Origin: Urinicoccus sp.
GTDB taxonomy: Bacteria; Bacillota; Clostridia; Tissierellales; Peptoniphilaceae
DNA length: 14,275 nt
Direction of reading: 5' to 3'
NCBI GenBank assembly: GCA_029983435.1
Contig: JASBZN010000020.1
Coordinates: 1 to 14,275, forward strand
The notes under the pieces are model-generated. The model saw nothing but the letters and a program-made list of their open reading frames with translations, was not told the origin of the DNA and ran no database searches. The translations under genes and the position numbers were made by a program. Numbering within the stretch: position 1 is the first letter of the stretch; each line of letters starts with the position of its first letter. This document shows, piece by piece, positions 14,175 to 14,275 of the stretch.

Positions 14175-14275
14175 ATGGAGAAAGAATCAATTAAAAGTTG
14201 GATCATCACAATCGCTGTAGCATTTGTTTTAGCCCTAATTATACGGACGTTTATTTTTAATACATCCAATGTAAA
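14175..14275 (+). CDS. lepB: Type I signal peptidase, 5' end only
   Basis: Only the first 33 codons are in the window; the frame is open to the edge. MEKESIKSWIITIAVAFVLALIIRTFIFNTSNV is a short basic/acidic head, one membrane anchor (about 9-28), and the RTFIFNTSNV stretch that leads into the catalytic-serine region of SipS/LepB-type peptidases. The Ser/Lys dyad itself lies outside the window. AGGAGG sits 5 nt before ATG. The family call rests on the anchor and following motif alone, so another single-anchor protein cannot be wholly excluded. Confidence 0.8.
   Translation, partial: MEKESIKSWIITIAVAFVLALIIRTFIFNTSNV

Overview
The window looks like a chromosomal segment of an AT-rich, Gram-positive anaerobe of the Firmicutes (Clostridia/Tissierellia-like). 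The grounds are consensus sigma-A promoters, strong AGGAGG-type ribosome binding sites, an NfnAB-type ferredoxin:NADP+ oxidoreductase typical of anaerobes, and Clostridia-like versions of ThrC, ComEC and HolA. Genus cannot be fixed from sequence reading alone. Nothing indicates a phage, insertion sequence, CRISPR array or plasmid; this is mostly housekeeping DNA with compact spacing.

Layout. (1) 1-1887, + strand: a lipoprotein of the CapA/PgsA metallophosphatase-like family and a TraX-family membrane protein, tightly coupled. (2) 1897-2075: a tRNA-Leu(CAG) unit with its own promoter and terminator. (3) 2076-2582: about 500 bases of very AT-rich DNA without a convincing gene. At its right end lie a near-consensus promoter with an overlapping 7-5-7 inverted repeat, about 75 nt of non-coding sequence and a perfect hairpin terminator, which together form a candidate small RNA. 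(4) 2583-4803, - strand: nfnA-nfnB, read leftwards and ending in that same hairpin. (5) 4975-9281, + strand: proB-proA-thrC-thrB, an amino-acid operon whose genes overlap by 8, 4 and 4 nt and whose promoter is divergent from nfnAB. (6) 9289-10422, - strand: an AlaX/AlaRS-editing-like protein that has lost most of its zinc ligands. (7) 10485-13743, + strand: comEC (DNA uptake channel) and holA (DNA polymerase III delta), overlapping by tens of bases. (8) 13778-14035, - strand: rpsT (ribosomal protein S20). (9) 14175-end, + strand: the start of a type I signal peptidase gene.

How the parts work together. NfnAB interconverts NADH, reduced ferredoxin and NADPH. ProB and ProA both belong to the proline route, and ProA consumes NADPH. 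ThrB and ThrC finish threonine synthesis from homoserine. The earlier enzymes (aspartate kinase, homoserine dehydrogenase, ProC) are not in the window. ComEC-HolA-RpsT is a gene neighbourhood common in Firmicutes. Convergent gene pairs share palindromic bidirectional terminators that contain or abut the stop codons.

No spectacular new system is evident. The best leads are the candidate small RNA at 2441-2580, the zinc-site-degenerate AlaX-like protein, the over-long ComEC reading frame running into holA, and a terminator palindrome that writes the same C-terminal residues into two convergent proteins.
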